Program-made: the position numbers and the translations under genes | The notes under the pieces: model-generated | What the model saw: the letters and a program-made list of their open reading frames with translations, nothing else | Databases searched by the model: none | What the model was told of the DNA's origin: nothing | Origin: Oegoconia quadripuncta | Taxonomy: Eukaryota > Arthropoda > Insecta > Lepidoptera > Autostichidae | Assembly (NCBI GenBank): GCA_949316235.1 | Contig: OX438741.1 | Coordinates: 14,509,124-14,573,123 of the forward strand | DNA: 64,000 bases | Reading direction: 5' to 3' | Shown here: piece by piece, positions 23,501-30,422 of the stretch | Position numbering within the stretch: position 1 is the first letter of the stretch | Layout: every line of letters starts with the position of its first letter

Positions 23501-26500
23501 TAAAATAAAATATCCTTAGACACACACAGCGCCATCTAGTTCCACAGTAAGCAACTATAGGCTTGTCTCGTGGATACCAGATGATTGATATACTACATAA
23601 ATACATTTTTTTTGTAAATAAATACTTATTATACATCTTTTCAAATGTAAATTTTGCCTATGAAAATAAAACATTATTGATTGATTGATGTTCCAGGGCG
23701 ACGGCACCCCGATACGCGGCTCTAGACCTTCGACCGACGCCTCTTATAACCGACATGCTACCGACCCCTGTCTCCTTCATATTCGCAGCGACATTCTACT
23801 CATTTCGGCTTTTGAGGGTGAGTGAAAACGTTTCGGCACTCTCGATTAAAACAGCATATTTTTTATCCCGATAAAGTGAATAGTTCCCGCGGGATAAAGA
23901 ATCTAAACACATCCGCGATAAAGTTATTAAAGTTAGTAAAATGTTTGAATTTATATGCAATATATAAAGAAAGCGTGAATGAAAAGGTCAGTAAAGGTCG
24001 ACCAAGAAGGACGTATGTCAATCAAATGACTGACGTACTCACAAAAAGTCAGGTGCGGTCAACCACTTGGGGGGCGTCGGTCCTATGAGCAATCAGTGCG
24101 ATTAGGGTTTAGTATTAGTGTATTAGTTTAGTTTAGGGTTTCAGAGTAGGGCAAGAGATAAAATAGTCAGTCCCCCAAATGTGTTGGGGTTTCCTTCCGG
24201 GTCAGTACGATTCCACCTTCGACCTCATCTTTCATCTTCACTTAACATTAGGTGTGATTGAGGTCAAGTACCAATCCGTTTTGCATAAAAGAAATATCGC
24301 TGGTCTCATGGAGATGGATATCAGTAATAAAATATGCTTCAAAATTTCGAACTGGCCGAGTAAGCAGCGCGCCGCGTGATTTTTTATTCTGTTTCCTCGC
24401 AAGTATGTTAAAAAACGTCGTACGATATACGTATATTTATATTGGTTAAACATTGGTATATTCACCATAACACACTTATGTCATAATGTACTAACTCAAA
24501 TCAATGATCGTATGGTACTGTGTGCAGTGGATCCTGGGGCGAGGAGCTGATACAGACTGGCTGGAGCAGCCGCAGCGGCTGGCGGGCGGCCTGCAGGCGC
24601 TGGCCCGGCTCGTGGACTCGGCCGAGATCGCGCCGGCCCTGGACAAGGTCACTGATACCTCATGACGATAGTTATTATTGTTCTATCCTTGAGAGATGTG
24701 CTCGGTACTTGCGCGGGCTTTATAAATAAATAATAATAAATAAATATCCTTGGACATACACACGACGCCATCTAGTTCCACATTAAGCAACTATAGGCTT
24801 GTGTTGTGGATACCAGATGGTTGATATACTACACAAATACATTTTTTTTTTTGTAAATAAATACATATTATATAAATGAAAAATATCCATAACTCTGGAA
24901 CACAACTCTGTATTTATCATACAAACATATGCCCCTAGCGGGATTTGAACCCGCAACCTTTTGGTATAGCAGTCAGAGTTTCTAACCACTACACCAAGTC
25001 GTCATCTTCTTTATCCGATAGCACATTTTCTTGATTCCGAGCACATCTCAACGATTCGGCCCGTATAACCAAGATGGTTGAAGGGGCCATGGGAAGGTGA
25101 TGGTGTCCCATTATTGACGTAACTGATTTTGACATGGAATTTAAATATTGACATTTATAATTTTCTCGCGCAGCGCTGCTCTAAAAAAGTGAAAAACAGA
25201 ATTATGAAAATCAGGCAAAATTAAAATTATTGGCATTTTAAACACTTTTGACATAAATATCAATGTGACAGTTTTGACAGTTTTGACAATTTTGACATTT
25301 GACATTCGTCATTTTTGGAAGAACCTATTCCCCACGACAAGTCGATTATAAATCACCATTATTAATTAAACTCAGTTGTATTTGTAATACTGACATTTAT
25401 ACCTCTAATATATTACTTATATCAATAACTAATGTTCGTGAGGTTATTATGTATAATTTAATTTTGTTAATCTTAACTAAAATTTTTAATAAAAAAATAT
25501 ATTTGAAATTATGGCTGAAAACTAAAATTTATTGATTGTAAGTGTAAGTAATTGAAAATGTAATTATGTAGTTATGACGTGCTAAATGTAACGTACACTG
25601 ACGACGACGTGACCTCAGAAAACGCGACAAATTCTAAAAATCTTCACTAAGCGGCACCCAAAAAGGTGGATATTCTATTTACATCTGTGTGTATACGGAT
25701 TTTAATGTTTTTTTTTTTATTTGATATCACCACGCCAGGATGGTCCCATAATTTGGTTAAGATTTGATGGTGCACTCCCAAGACAGACAGTGGTACCTCA
25801 ACTTCTTCAAACTTCATGCATTTATTTCAACGTAAGATAGTACATGATATGATATGTTGAATGTCACTATAAATCTATTGGAAATAAAAGGGCTTATTGC
25901 ATATATCTGTCAGTCATATGTCCAAGCTACTACCGCTTCGGCAAGGGAAATCATCAGGATCATTGTTGTCCATTTTTTTATTTTTTTTTATTTATTTTAT
26001 TTATTTGCTTTTAGGAAAACTTACAGCTAATACATAAGATATCATATGAACATTGTATATGAAAATGCCAATTACAAGTTCCCACATGTAAGTTAGGAAA
26101 GTTAAGAAGAAAAAAAAGAAGAAAAAATATTAAATAAATAACAATAGTAGGTACAGTCAGCCACAATAACAACGGTTCACTTACGTGTCACCCTCCACGC
26201 AGTCATAAAAATCTTCTGTGAGTATACGTCTCACTGTTAAAGTACTCGTGCAAAATAGGTCGATGTCAAGGTCATTGCATATGCTGTTGAAGCTGTTGCT
26301 AGCGCGTATCAGAAATGTAAATGTAATTTTTAAAATATACAATGTTATAATTTTTGGGGAGCTGGTTGAAGTACACCAAGCGTGTTTGTCATTCAGATAG
26401 TCACTAATTTTGTAATAACCTTTTGTACCCGAATGTTTTTCGAGTGTATGTCTGTATGTATGTCTGTTCCTTTGGCGGATCCTGTAGTCTAAACGGCTTG

Positions 26501-27637
26501 ACGGATTTCGAAGTGCATGGTGTCGTTAGATTCGTATTGGTACCCGGAGTATCATAGGATACATTTTATGGAAAAAAATACAACATGGCGTCCGCAAAAG
26601 TACAAAATATGCTGTCGGGTTTTTTGGTTTTGAAATACTTAAGTTATTTGCTAATGAAATATTTATGAGGTAGCAATATTTGTAAAACAAAATATTAAAC
26701 TGTTTAAAAAAGCAAAAGACCTATACTCCAGACCAATTCGTGATAGGGATAGGCTTGTACATGACATAGTACCAAAATCAACAAATTACAAAAAAAAATG
26801 TTATTACATGGCAATACAAATTTATAATAAGCTACCTCAATTTTTAAGACAGTTGCCTATACAAAAATTTAAAAAAAGTTTATATGAATGGCTTCACACT
26901 CACAATTTTTATCATGTTAACGATTTTTTTAATTTTAAATAAGCGATTAATCAATGCATGTTCCTATTGTTATTGCTGTATTTTAAATGTTTGCATGCTG
27001 TGTTATATTGCTGAATGTGGAGAACTATAATTTCTTTAATCTATCAACTATGTATGTACCCCATTCAATGCGAATAAATGAATGAATATGAATATAAAGA
27101 AAGAAAGAAAAATTTATTTAAACCCATCTCATGACACAAACAATCAGATACAAATATTACACAGTCGAGACACATGTAAAATATAACATTGTGGTTGCCA
27201 TCTAATTGTCGGTGTCGCAAGGTGGAGTCAAAAAGGTCTCCAACTCAGCATGGGGTGTAGCCGTTCACTACAACGCTGGTTTTCAGTGGAGCCTCCAAAT
27301 GACGCATGGACACTGGTCAACAAATGTACATACAAATAACACTTACAATTAATTGGAGTAATCAGCAAGATGCGATGAGAGGATACATACGTGTATACAT
27401 TTCTTTCTCTCAATAATAAAATGATCTCCTTAACAATAATTATATAAACAAACCTACATGTTATAGAAACAGTATATATAGAAATGTTGTTTTGACATGA
27501 CTTACTAAAGTAGTATAACTATTAAAATGTGTTTTTATTATGATTTCCAGGTGTACCTCCCACAAGACTATGAAAATGCGCTTGCGCATGCGTGCAGCGA
27601 GGACGCGGTGGGCACCACAGTCATCAGGTTCCCCTAG
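8537..27637 (+). CDS. RTN4IP1: RTN4IP1-like NADPH oxidoreductase (MDR superfamily), 12 coding exons
   Basis: Exons: 8537-8584, 12481-12561, 15584-15749, 16519-16689, 18177-18317, 19513-19627, 20258-20386, 22104-22225, 23302-23467, 23697-23817, 24528-24647, 27551-27637. All junctions keep phase and sum to 489 codons. Residues 156-285 form the GroES-like catalytic fold (GEVLVRVQAFSVCPVDR, GDEVWGCLSEWHGG). Residues 284-420 are the Rossmann fold with the nucleotide loop GAASGEG (289-295). The C-terminal part (W421 on) ends GTTVIRFP. The order of blocks matches human RTN4IP1, a mitochondrial NADPH oxidoreductase linked to coenzyme Q and complex I. No zinc-binding cysteines are evident. The N-terminus differs: 100 charged residues, then a hydrophobic segment at 104-126, giving 488 residues against about 396 in human. 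Family confidence is high; the subfamily name is inference. Confidence 0.85.
8585..9586 (+). other. intron 1 sequence, first part
   Basis: No exon or clear transposon seen. Two copies of a GGCACCGATCGGTG motif (about 9430 and 9476) stand about 46 bases apart; the second is a perfect 16-base palindrome, GGCACCGATCGGTGCC. Confidence 0.5.
9587..9708 (+). mobile_element. old tail fragment of SINE family A
   Basis: Diverged match to the 3' half of the tRNA-derived SINE described at 53265-53600 (AAGATAGCCAG.., CACGTGTGATTGAGGTCAAG.., TAACATAAAA). Many substitutions, so an old copy. Confidence 0.6.
9709..10218 (+). other. intron 1 sequence without recognised features
   Basis: AT-rich; I see nothing beyond a short direct echo of AACAGCTATATGAA / ATACAGTTATATGAA near 10090-10130. 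Confidence 0.5.
10219..10300 (-). mobile_element. 3' end fragment of an RTE-type LINE
   Basis: Contains CATCATCATCATCAT followed by ..CCATTGCTGGACAAAGGCCTCCCCC. Read on the minus strand this is the common lepidopteran RTE 3' end with an (ATG)n tail; a related copy is at 39175-39600. Confidence 0.65.
10425..10949. mobile_element. nested SINE A copies in opposite orientations
   Basis: 10425-10590 is a minus-strand SINE A tail, 10591-10806 a plus-strand SINE A body and tail without tRNA head, ending in poly(A), and 10817-10949 a minus-strand SINE A head with tRNA-like B box (CGAACCCGCGACC read on plus). The best explanation is insertion of a headless plus copy into an older minus copy. Confidence 0.75.
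10950..11569 (+). other. intron 1 sequence with a LINE 3' tail
   Basis: 11250-11340 (GATAAGGCCGCC.., GTGCAATAAAGTGTATTTG) is the 3' end of a dispersed LINE family also seen at 53625-53722 and, inverted, at 33235-33290. The rest is unassigned. Confidence 0.5.
11570..11965 (-). pseudogene. RTE-type LINE reverse transcriptase fragment
   Basis: In broken minus-strand frames one finds the order VEDV..DLNR, ..TKIMANA-like, VPTPIYVGN-like, then FG..K.H-VFSSKIPQCLK and the SHYGLHKKAQ/ETWSL-like block. This is the C-terminal half of RTE-clade reverse transcriptase, full of stops. Confidence 0.6.
11981..12021. repeat. 41-bp near-perfect palindrome inside SINE A sequence
   Basis: 11981-12000 and 12002-12021 are exact reverse complements around one T. 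Both arms are the GCTAGCCAGGC..ACATTT segment of SINE A, so two SINE pieces meet head to head. Confidence 0.85.
12001..12130 (+). mobile_element. SINE A fragment with internal deletion
   Basis: Runs from TGTCTGCCTGGCTAGC to GTGTGATTGAGGTCAAG..GTGCATAC. The segment between AATAGCA and TTCACTTAACATC, present in full copies, is deleted. Confidence 0.75.
12356..12480 (+). repeat. tandem duplication of the exon 2 splice acceptor and exon start
   Basis: The block AATAATATGTTTATYCTATTT-GCAG|GAAGCG..CCAAAAC occurs at 12352-12385 and again at 12456-12490. Between them an 18-21-base unit (GCTGCGGGCAGTAGCAAAAC) is repeated. Splicing to the first acceptor (ending 12375) would run into TAA at about 12460, so only the second acceptor gives an open product. 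Confidence 0.8.
12481..12561 (+). CDS. RTN4IP1: RTN4IP1-like exon 2
   Basis: Acceptor TATTTTGCAG| and donor AAG|GTAAAC; 27 codons (EAAKTAAGSSKTHVEHVVHH..), phase 0 on both sides, so it fits between exons 1 and 3. The exon start lies in the duplicated block described at 12356-12480. Because both phases are 0 the exon could be skipped without loss of frame. Confidence 0.68.
12603..12916 (+). mobile_element. tRNA-derived SINE, family C
   Basis: The head has an A-box-like GGAGCTCAGCGGTTAAGACG and a B-box GTTCGATTCCC (12659). The body ends GAAGGCCTATATCACTGCAGTGGGATGTTTACGGGCTGAGAG, a tail common in lepidopteran SINEs/LINEs. It follows exon 2 by about 40 bases. Confidence 0.7.
12917..13127 (+). 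other. intron 2 sequence
   Basis: No feature seen. Confidence 0.4.
13128..13549. mobile_element. mariner-type MITE
   Basis: Inverted ends: GTCCTTACCTATGAAATTGG at the left and the complement of TTGGGTCTTTACCTATGAAA at the right. The internal sequence has no transposase. The same element recurs at 28454-28876, 47618-48049, 48450-48752 (partial) and 37458-37571 (right half). Ends of this form with TA target sites are known from mariner elements. Confidence 0.8.
13550..14039 (+). other. intron 2 sequence without recognised features
   Basis: AT-rich, no exon or clear repeat seen. Confidence 0.45.
14040..14715 (+). mobile_element. RTE-like LINE C-terminus split by a SINE A insertion
   Basis: 14040-14232 encodes LRWFGHIERMSERRLTKAI.., ..GRPRRAYVNQVSDVL, the C-terminal LINE pattern (WxGHxxR, GRPR..W/Y). 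The frame resumes at about 14567 ([18 protein letters not shown]) after a SINE A copy (14233-14566). The uninterrupted sequence can be seen in the related copy at 28880-29150. Confidence 0.75.
14233..14566 (+). mobile_element. SINE A, full-length, inserted in LINE
   Basis: Head AACCGCCTCCG.., B box GGTTCGATCCC, body and poly(A) (GTGCATAAAAAAAAA). It interrupts the LINE C-terminal frame, so it is younger than that LINE. Confidence 0.85.
14716..15583 (+). other. intron 2 sequence, AT-rich
   Basis: Contains an AT microsatellite near 14808-14835 and otherwise nothing recognised. Confidence 0.5.
15584..15749 (+). CDS. RTN4IP1: RTN4IP1-like exon 3
   Basis: Acceptor TTCTATAG|, donor GAG|GTGAAA; 55 codons plus one base. 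Encodes FRQTFHEIWHHELIEES.., a charged helical region before the membrane segment. A second in-frame acceptor (CCGCCAG|, ending 15592) would drop three residues. I do not know a function for this N-terminal region. Confidence 0.78.
15750..16518 (+). other. intron 3
   Basis: Overlapping minus-strand frames at 15883-16181 (about 60-80 codons) may be transposon relics but show no motif I can name. A CATCAGCCTAACATCCACTGCTG piece near 15775 resembles the RTE 3' end. Confidence 0.4.
16519..16689 (+). CDS. RTN4IP1: RTN4IP1-like exon 4 with membrane segment
   Basis: Acceptor ATTTCCCAG|, donor CCTG|GTGAGT; enters and leaves in phase 1. Encodes MLVFICGIALGSGTGLVVGL (residues 104-123 of the predicted protein), a Gly-rich hydrophobic segment with GxxxG spacing, followed by a basic stretch and ..QTVILVEDAVSP, the first beta strand of the reductase fold. 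Confidence 0.85.
16755..16830 (-). mobile_element. SINE A tail fragment
   Basis: ACAACGGGTTAGCGTTTGGCCTC..GATGTTAAGTGAAGAT is the complement of the SINE A 3' end, diverged. Confidence 0.6.
16831..17636 (+). other. intron 4 sequence
   Basis: An imperfect local duplication (ACCGTCGTA-CAGCTAC-TATCT) occurs near 16945 and 17015. 17228-17290 resembles a decayed minus-strand SINE A body (GCCAGGCGGACATT). No exon seen. Confidence 0.45.
17637..18115 (+). mobile_element. SINE A copy interrupted by a MITE
   Basis: 17637-17834 is SINE A body and 18071-18115 its tail (GTGTGATTGAG..CAAAAAAAAA). Removing 17835-18070 and one CAG restores the continuous SINE sequence, CATCAGGTGTGATTG. Confidence 0.88.
17835..18070. 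mobile_element. 236-bp MITE with CAG target duplication
   Basis: Terminal inverted repeats start AGGGCGGAGTGTGAGTTTTG, exact for 21 bases and recognisable to about 57 bases. It is flanked by CAG at 17832-17834 and 18071-18073. There is no transposase. A 3-base duplication suggests a Harbinger-like or CACTA-like source; I do not assign it. Confidence 0.88.
18177..18317 (+). CDS. RTN4IP1: RTN4IP1-like exon 5
   Basis: Acceptor CATTATCAG|, donor GCAG|GTCAGC; phase 1 in and out. Encodes GEVLVRVQAFSVCPVDRAVL and ..LTVGRAFAG, the GroES-like fold of MDR reductases (VxxSVNPxD block and PxxxGRDxSG block in the family). Very GC-rich compared with the flanking introns. Confidence 0.92.
18380..19060 (+). 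repeat. degenerate minisatellite with a LINE tail inside
   Basis: The words TGCCAGAGGAATCATA.. and GGGCAGTAC recur at about 18399, 18782, 18860, 18946 and 19028, roughly every 80-86 bases in the later part. A minus-strand LINE 3' end (GATTAGATTTATTTAGTTC.., 18470-18560) interrupts the series. Confidence 0.65.
19284..19430 (+). repeat. dispersed repeat (TACCCGA..GGAGGGTAATG..)
   Basis: Shares CCTTTGGCG-ATCCT, AAACGGCTTGAC-GATTTCG and GTGCATGGTGTCGTTA with 26425-26540. A common unclassified insect repeat, possibly Helitron-related. Confidence 0.55.
19513..19627 (+). CDS. RTN4IP1: RTN4IP1-like exon 6
   Basis: Acceptor TGTGGGCAG|, donor CGCAG|GTATCC. Encodes GVVLDVGHGVSELEMGDEVW and ..SEWHGGAASELLTV, matching the GDEV(W/Y) and SE(F/L) blocks of the MDR catalytic domain. 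Leaves in phase 2. Confidence 0.92.
19628..20257 (+). other. intron 6
   Basis: AT-rich; no feature seen. Confidence 0.5.
20258..20386 (+). CDS. RTN4IP1: RTN4IP1-like exon 7
   Basis: Acceptor TTATTTCAG|, donor AACG|GTATGT. Encodes SKRPRTVAADSAASLPWSGT and ..HYTPDSCKGKR, the AASLP..TA family block preceding the Rossmann fold, where human RTN4IP1 has a similar ..NCTGKR end. Confidence 0.92.
20387..20949 (+). other. intron 7, first part
   Basis: A 16-base unit (GTTTACAATAATGAAT) is repeated three times at about 20846-20893. GATGGCCAGGGGAATTGATGAATGGCCAGGGGAATC near 20540 is a short direct repeat. Confidence 0.5.
20950..21060 (+). mobile_element. SINE A tail with internal deletion
   Basis: AGCATTGTTGTGTTCCGGTT.. 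to GTGCATAAAAAA, lacking the CAGTACGCTTCC..AACATCA segment. Confidence 0.8.
21240..21620 (+). mobile_element. RTE-type LINE C-terminus followed by a dispersed repeat tail
   Basis: 21276-21470 encodes MRRDETHVTKSLMNMDVDGW, GGGRPGKRWMDCVK and ..RGEWMKRTYCSDPK before TGA, the typical C-terminal block of RTE-clade proteins. 21478-21620 (CCTTCAAGAAACGAGCC.., CATCAGGTGACCCGCATG, CTCATATAAAAAA) is a dispersed tail also at 49868-50030 and, inverted, at 54290-54720. Confidence 0.78.
21745..22076 (-). mobile_element. SINE A, near full length
   Basis: Complement of the full SINE: poly(T) start, body, tRNA-like head with B box (GGGGATCGAACCCGCG on plus), ending GGCGGTT at 22076, only 27 bases before exon 8. 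Confidence 0.88.
22104..22225 (+). CDS. RTN4IP1: RTN4IP1-like exon 8, nucleotide-binding loop
   Basis: Acceptor AAACCGTAG| (poor pyrimidine tract), donor CTGG|GTCAGT. Encodes RVVLCGAASGEGCVLLQLLA and AHVTTLAPRSAMAALQDLG. GAASGEG is the Rossmann Gly-rich loop (GxxGxxG type; family usual GASGGVG). Squeezed between a SINE ending 22076 and a LINE starting within a few bases of the donor. Confidence 0.9.
22226..23060 (-). pseudogene. CR1/Jockey-like LINE reverse transcriptase fragment
   Basis: Minus-strand frame 22668-22213 encodes GFTRGRSTTDA, DLSKAFDCVHHDTII, MGVPQGSILGPFLFLVYIND and the catalytic FADDTS. Upstream on the same strand, to about 23060, other frames encode the GLHGLSVK.. and FRPISILLTLSKIFEKII blocks that precede it. 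Stops and a frame break make it a relic; endonuclease and C-terminus are missing. Confidence 0.85.
23070..23195 (+). mobile_element. LINE 3' tail
   Basis: CTCGAGTTTCTTGCTTGTTC.., GAACAAGCAGGAGC.., AATAAAGCATTTTTGATTGA; the same tail is at 57995-58140 and, inverted, about 54940-55005. Confidence 0.65.
23302..23467 (+). CDS. RTN4IP1: RTN4IP1-like exon 9
   Basis: Acceptor CTCTCGCAG|, donor CTCAA|GTGGGT. Encodes GAQEFLSAEGERGAGVTSWH, ..GPWDAVLACAGPAAPPGHI, matching the FD..LD..GG segment of the Rossmann fold. GC content far above flanks. A donor four bases further would break frame with exon 10. Confidence 0.92.
23505..23640 (-). mobile_element. SINE B body fragment
   Basis: AAATATCCTTAGACACACAC, GCGCCATCTAGTTCC, ..AGATGATTGATATACTAC; the complement of the SINE B 3' part described at 57596-57870. 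Confidence 0.8.
23697..23817 (+). CDS. RTN4IP1: RTN4IP1-like exon 10
   Basis: Acceptor GATGTTCCAG|, donor TGAGG|GTGAGT, leaves in phase 0. Encodes KATAPRYAALDLRPTPLITD and ..FIFAATFYSFRLLR, the YV.L.TP block followed by the helix before the substrate lobe. Confidence 0.9.
23940..24292 (+). mobile_element. LINE C-terminal scrap and SINE A tail
   Basis: 23955-24070 matches the RTE-like C-terminus of 28880-29150 (NEKVSKGRPRRTYVNQMTDV). 24145-24292 is a plus-strand SINE A tail. Confidence 0.7.
24528..24647 (+). CDS. RTN4IP1: RTN4IP1-like exon 11
   Basis: Acceptor TGTGTGCAG|, donor CAAG|GTCACT, phase 0 both sides. Encodes WILGRGADTDWLEQPQRLAG and ..LARLVDSAEIAPALDK, the family block L..LV..G.I.P.I/L... 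before the final strand. Confidence 0.92.
24728..25003 (-). mobile_element. SINE B, near full length
   Basis: Complement of SINE B: AAATATCCTTGGACATACAC, poly(T), CCCCTAGCGGGATTTGAACC (B box) and ..ACACCAAGTCGTC. A tRNA-derived SINE, not a tRNA gene: it carries the conserved SINE body. Confidence 0.85.
25004..26424 (+). other. intron 11 sequence
   Basis: 25240-25312 has a run of TTGACA/TGACAGTTTTGACA words. 25973-26065 is a minus-strand LINE tail (TTTATTTATTTGCTTTTAGG). The rest is AT-rich with no exon seen. Confidence 0.45.
26425..26540 (+). repeat. dispersed repeat shared with 19284-19430
   Basis: GTACCCGAATGTTTTTCGAG.., CCTTTGGCGGATCC, GATTTCGAAGTGCATGGTG. Confidence 0.55.
26655..26941 (+). 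pseudogene. LINE C-terminal remnant
   Basis: Open from about 26700 to TAA at 26939-26941: TYSRPIRDRDRLV, YYMAIQIYNKLPQFLRQLP and KFKKSLYEWL. This is the ..FYN.LP..(I)..FK..L..WL end of CR1-like LINE proteins. Confidence 0.65.
27095..27400 (-). mobile_element. dispersed repeat D
   Basis: Begins with GAAAGAAAGAAAG and has AAAAAGGTCTCCAACTCAGC and ACAACGCTGGTTTTCAGTGG; a second copy lies inside the Copia element at 30012-30330. The simple-sequence end suggests a LINE or SINE read on the minus strand. Confidence 0.6.
27551..27637 (+). CDS. RTN4IP1: RTN4IP1-like exon 12, stop TAG
   Basis: Acceptor GATTTCCAG|; 28 codons (VYLPQDYENALAHACSEDAV, GTTVIRFP) and TAG at 27635-27637. Matches the family end (F..A......GKTVI..). 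A possible AATAAA for the 3' end is at 28167-28172; none is closer. Confidence 0.9.
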   Translation: MYLPQDYENALAHACSEDAVGTTVIRFP

Positions 27638-28424
27638 GAGCGACACTCTCGGTATAGTTCTTTACATATCGCGAACTGATGATAGGACAATATGGACTCG
27701 TTCCACTCGGCCTGCTCAGGATGTGGGCATAGGCCTCGACGGTAGTCCACTCTAGTACGGATTGATGTGTTTCCTGAGGCCTTTTCCTCATGCACAAATT
27801 GTATAATATATCATTAATGTGAAAGTTTGGGTTTGTCACTAGGTCAGTCGAGACTGTTGGAATTGTATATAATTCATAGGGTTCCGTACCTCAATTTGGA
27901 AAAAAGGAACCCTTCTAGTCTGTCAGTGTGTCCGGGTGCTTTTCCCCAGAAACGGATGATCATCAAAGCCTTATAGAGCCAGCATACAAAAAAAAAGAGA
28001 TTTTTCTTCATTGGAAATGAGACCTAATCATTTCAACGTATAGAGCTGTCTTTAGTTTGAAAGTTTTGTTTCAAAAATTCAAACAAACGGTTCGGTTGCC
28101 AGATTTAGTTATTTAGTGAAAATTATCGAACACTATTACATTGTTTTGAGTAACCTGTTGATTAGAAATAAAAAGAAAATTTTTAAACTTAATATTTATT
28201 TCTGCAGGCAATAACTCAAAAATCCCGACACTTCGAAAATTTCTCCAGACATTTCGGTTTTCCGATCTGGCAACTCTAGACCCGCGCCTGTGCCCAGAAA
28301 AACTACAAATCAAAATTATAAGCCACTCTTTAAGCCACAAAGTTTGTAGATATTCCCAAAGAATGGAACAATGCAGTAGAAATGCGTTCACTGTGTAGTA
28401 TGTGTGTAGTGAAGGTGTGGTGTG
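27638..28424. other. 3' flank of the RTN4IP1-like gene
   Basis: 27878-27970 (TAGGGTTCCGTACCTCAATT.., GTCTGTCAGTGTGTCC) is a very common lepidopteran dispersed repeat. The rest probably includes the 3' UTR; no other feature. Confidence 0.5.
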
Positions 28425-29150
28425 CAAGATGACGTAGTAAGATATAAAGAGGTATTGGGTCTTTACCTATGAAATTTGAGCTTTTTTTCTTCGAATCATA
28501 TGTACCAATTCCTGCGATTTTCAAAGCTATATCCAAATTTGTTTCTTATGTGGAAAATGGAATATTATGTCAAGGTTTCACATGAAATATTTTTAATTTC
28601 TGGGCTAAATCACATAATAAAAAAAATTTGAGCAGAGCTCTTTTCATGTGCTTGCCATAATCATTTCTTAGATTCGCTGAAACTTTTATAAAGCGGTTAC
28701 TTTTTTAAAATTAACGCTGCCTATACTTAACTTAATGTTGTCCGATAATACACACAAAGTTTAGCTAAATTTGGATTTGCCGTTCCCAAAAAAAAAATCA
28801 AAAATGTTTGTATGGAGAAAACAGTCTCAATGAAATTCTCCATACAAAATGCCAATTTCATAGGTATGGACCTAACATGTTAAGGTGGTTTAGGCATATA
28901 GAACAAATGAGTGAAAGGAGATTAACGAAAGCTATATATAGCGAAAGCGTGAATGGAAGGGTCTGTAAAGGTCGACTAAGAAGGACGTACGTCAATCAAG
29001 TGACTGACGTACTCACAAAAGGTCAGGTGCGGTCAACTACTAACCGACGAGCGTGTATGAAGCATTTGATGAGAGTGGTAGAAGCAAAAGTAGTATGTCA
29101 GGAAATCAATAGTCTCTGCCTACCCCAAAGGGAAAGAGGCGTGAGCATAA
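28425..29150 (+). mobile_element. RTE-like LINE C-terminus split by a mariner-type MITE
   Basis: The LINE part reads AAGATGACGTAGTAAGATA.. up to 28453 and resumes at about 28877 with GTTAAGGTGGTTTAGGC, encoding MSERRLTKAIYSESVNGRV, GRLRRTYVNQVTDVL and [16 protein letters not shown]. Comparison with 14040-14115 shows the two sides join directly when the MITE is removed. Confidence 0.8.
28454..28876. mobile_element. mariner-type MITE inserted in LINE
   Basis: Ends TTGGGTCTTTACCTATGAAA and the complement of TTAGGTCCATACCTATGAAA. Left flank TA; right flank CA, read as a mutated TA duplication. No transposase. Confidence 0.82.
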
Positions 29151-29252
29151 TGTATGTGATAACTAAATTCATTGGAGTCGTGTTTTTCAAACGTAGAAAT
29201 ACGTTCACATTTGCTACGGGCCCCGCCTTGCCTTTATCCGGCACTGTAAACA

Positions 29253-29291
29253 AATAATTAGTTTGTCAATACATAATTAGTTTGTCAATAC
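29253..29291. repeat. 19-bp tandem repeat at the Copia insertion site, left part
   Basis: TAATTAGTTTGTCAATACA repeated twice; the same pair stands right of the Copia element at 30910-30948, so the element landed inside a short tandem array. Confidence 0.8.
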
Positions 29292-29338
29292 TGTTGAACT
29301 TCTTGACGCAGGATTCTGGCAGAGGAAAGAAACGCATC

Positions 29339-29726
29339 TCTTTACCGATAATAAATTCTTTCTTAGTTCCTTTACAAATAATACATTCTTTAATGTGAAC
29401 GACCCTGTAACTATAGTGCCAACCCTTGTGGCCAAGAAAAATTGATTTTCTTTCGCAGCACTTATTCTAATAGGAGTCTTTAATTCTATTGAAGTGGTAT
29501 AGTACCTACGGTCATTTATTAGGTGATCTGATGCACCCGAATCTATGATGAATTCTAGATCTTCGCCCATTCTGTTATTGACGGTGTTACACATAAATGC
29601 AATTTCCGGCTGCTCCTTGTCTTCTTCTTTTTCTACAACAGCAGCTGTCTTCTTACCCTTTTGTCTTACGTTTAAAACGACAGTCCGCCTTTCTATGACC
29701 TTTCTTGCCGCAGTTGTAGCATTCAA
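29339..29726 (-). pseudogene. Copia protease region
   Basis: Contains the retropepsin motif EFIIDSGASDHLIND, with the catalytic D-S-G intact, and the LKNVLFVKELRKNLLSVKR block that follows it in Copia polyproteins. The frame runs straight into the LTR end at the deletion near 29337. Confidence 0.85.
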
Positions 29727-30011
29727 ACGGAAATTTGTTACTTGTGAAGGCGGCTCCTGTAGGCACTTCCATCACTGGTGAGCTTTTCTTTTTCGTCTAG
29801 GAGGCGATTCTTTACAAATTCAACTGTCAGTTGTGAAGATTGTAGGGTCTCGATAGCGGTGATAACATTGTCATATGATGATGGCATTGATAGTAGTAGA
29901 CCACATACGATTTCTGCCTCGTCGGGCTTAGCCCCAGATGTTCTAAGCTCCCTAATAAGTTTGTCGTAGTCCCGAAAGTGATTTTCAAGCGTGTTATACT
30001 GCTCGTCAAAT

Positions 30012-30330
30012 TTTAGAAAGAAAGAAAGTATTTATTTGGATTTCTGTTATAAAGATGTATACATATGTAAGTTTACAATACCTAAATCCAAAAAGGTCTC
30101 CACTCAGCATGTGTCGGGTTGGAGTAACCACGACGCTGGTATTCTGTGGAGCCGAAAGGCAGAGTGGTGCCACTGTACTACTTAATATTAACAACTCTCC
30201 ATATCAACTACCCATAAACATCTATTTCTTACTGAATATAATTGTAGTGCTTTCTTAACTAATATTTAAATACATATCTATCTATATATAAGTACTACTA
30301 CTAGTTTTAGTGTAAGTAACCGTTTTCTTA
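30012..30330 (-). mobile_element. repeat D inserted in Copia
   Basis: GAAAGAAAGAAAG.., AAAAAGGTCTCCACTCAGC and ACGACGCTGGTATTCTGTGG match 27095-27400. It splits the Copia Gag region. Confidence 0.6.
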
Positions 30331-30422
30331 ACATTAATTGTGAGACGATGCCCTTTTTCTCGAACGTATTCTTTAGCTTGCTAATTATTTCTGATGGGCG
30401 ACTGCAATCTTTTATATATATT

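Noticed and set aside
24930..25003. Possible tRNA gene
   Set aside because: B box and acceptor-like ends are present, but the sequence continues into the conserved SINE B body and is repeated many times in the window.
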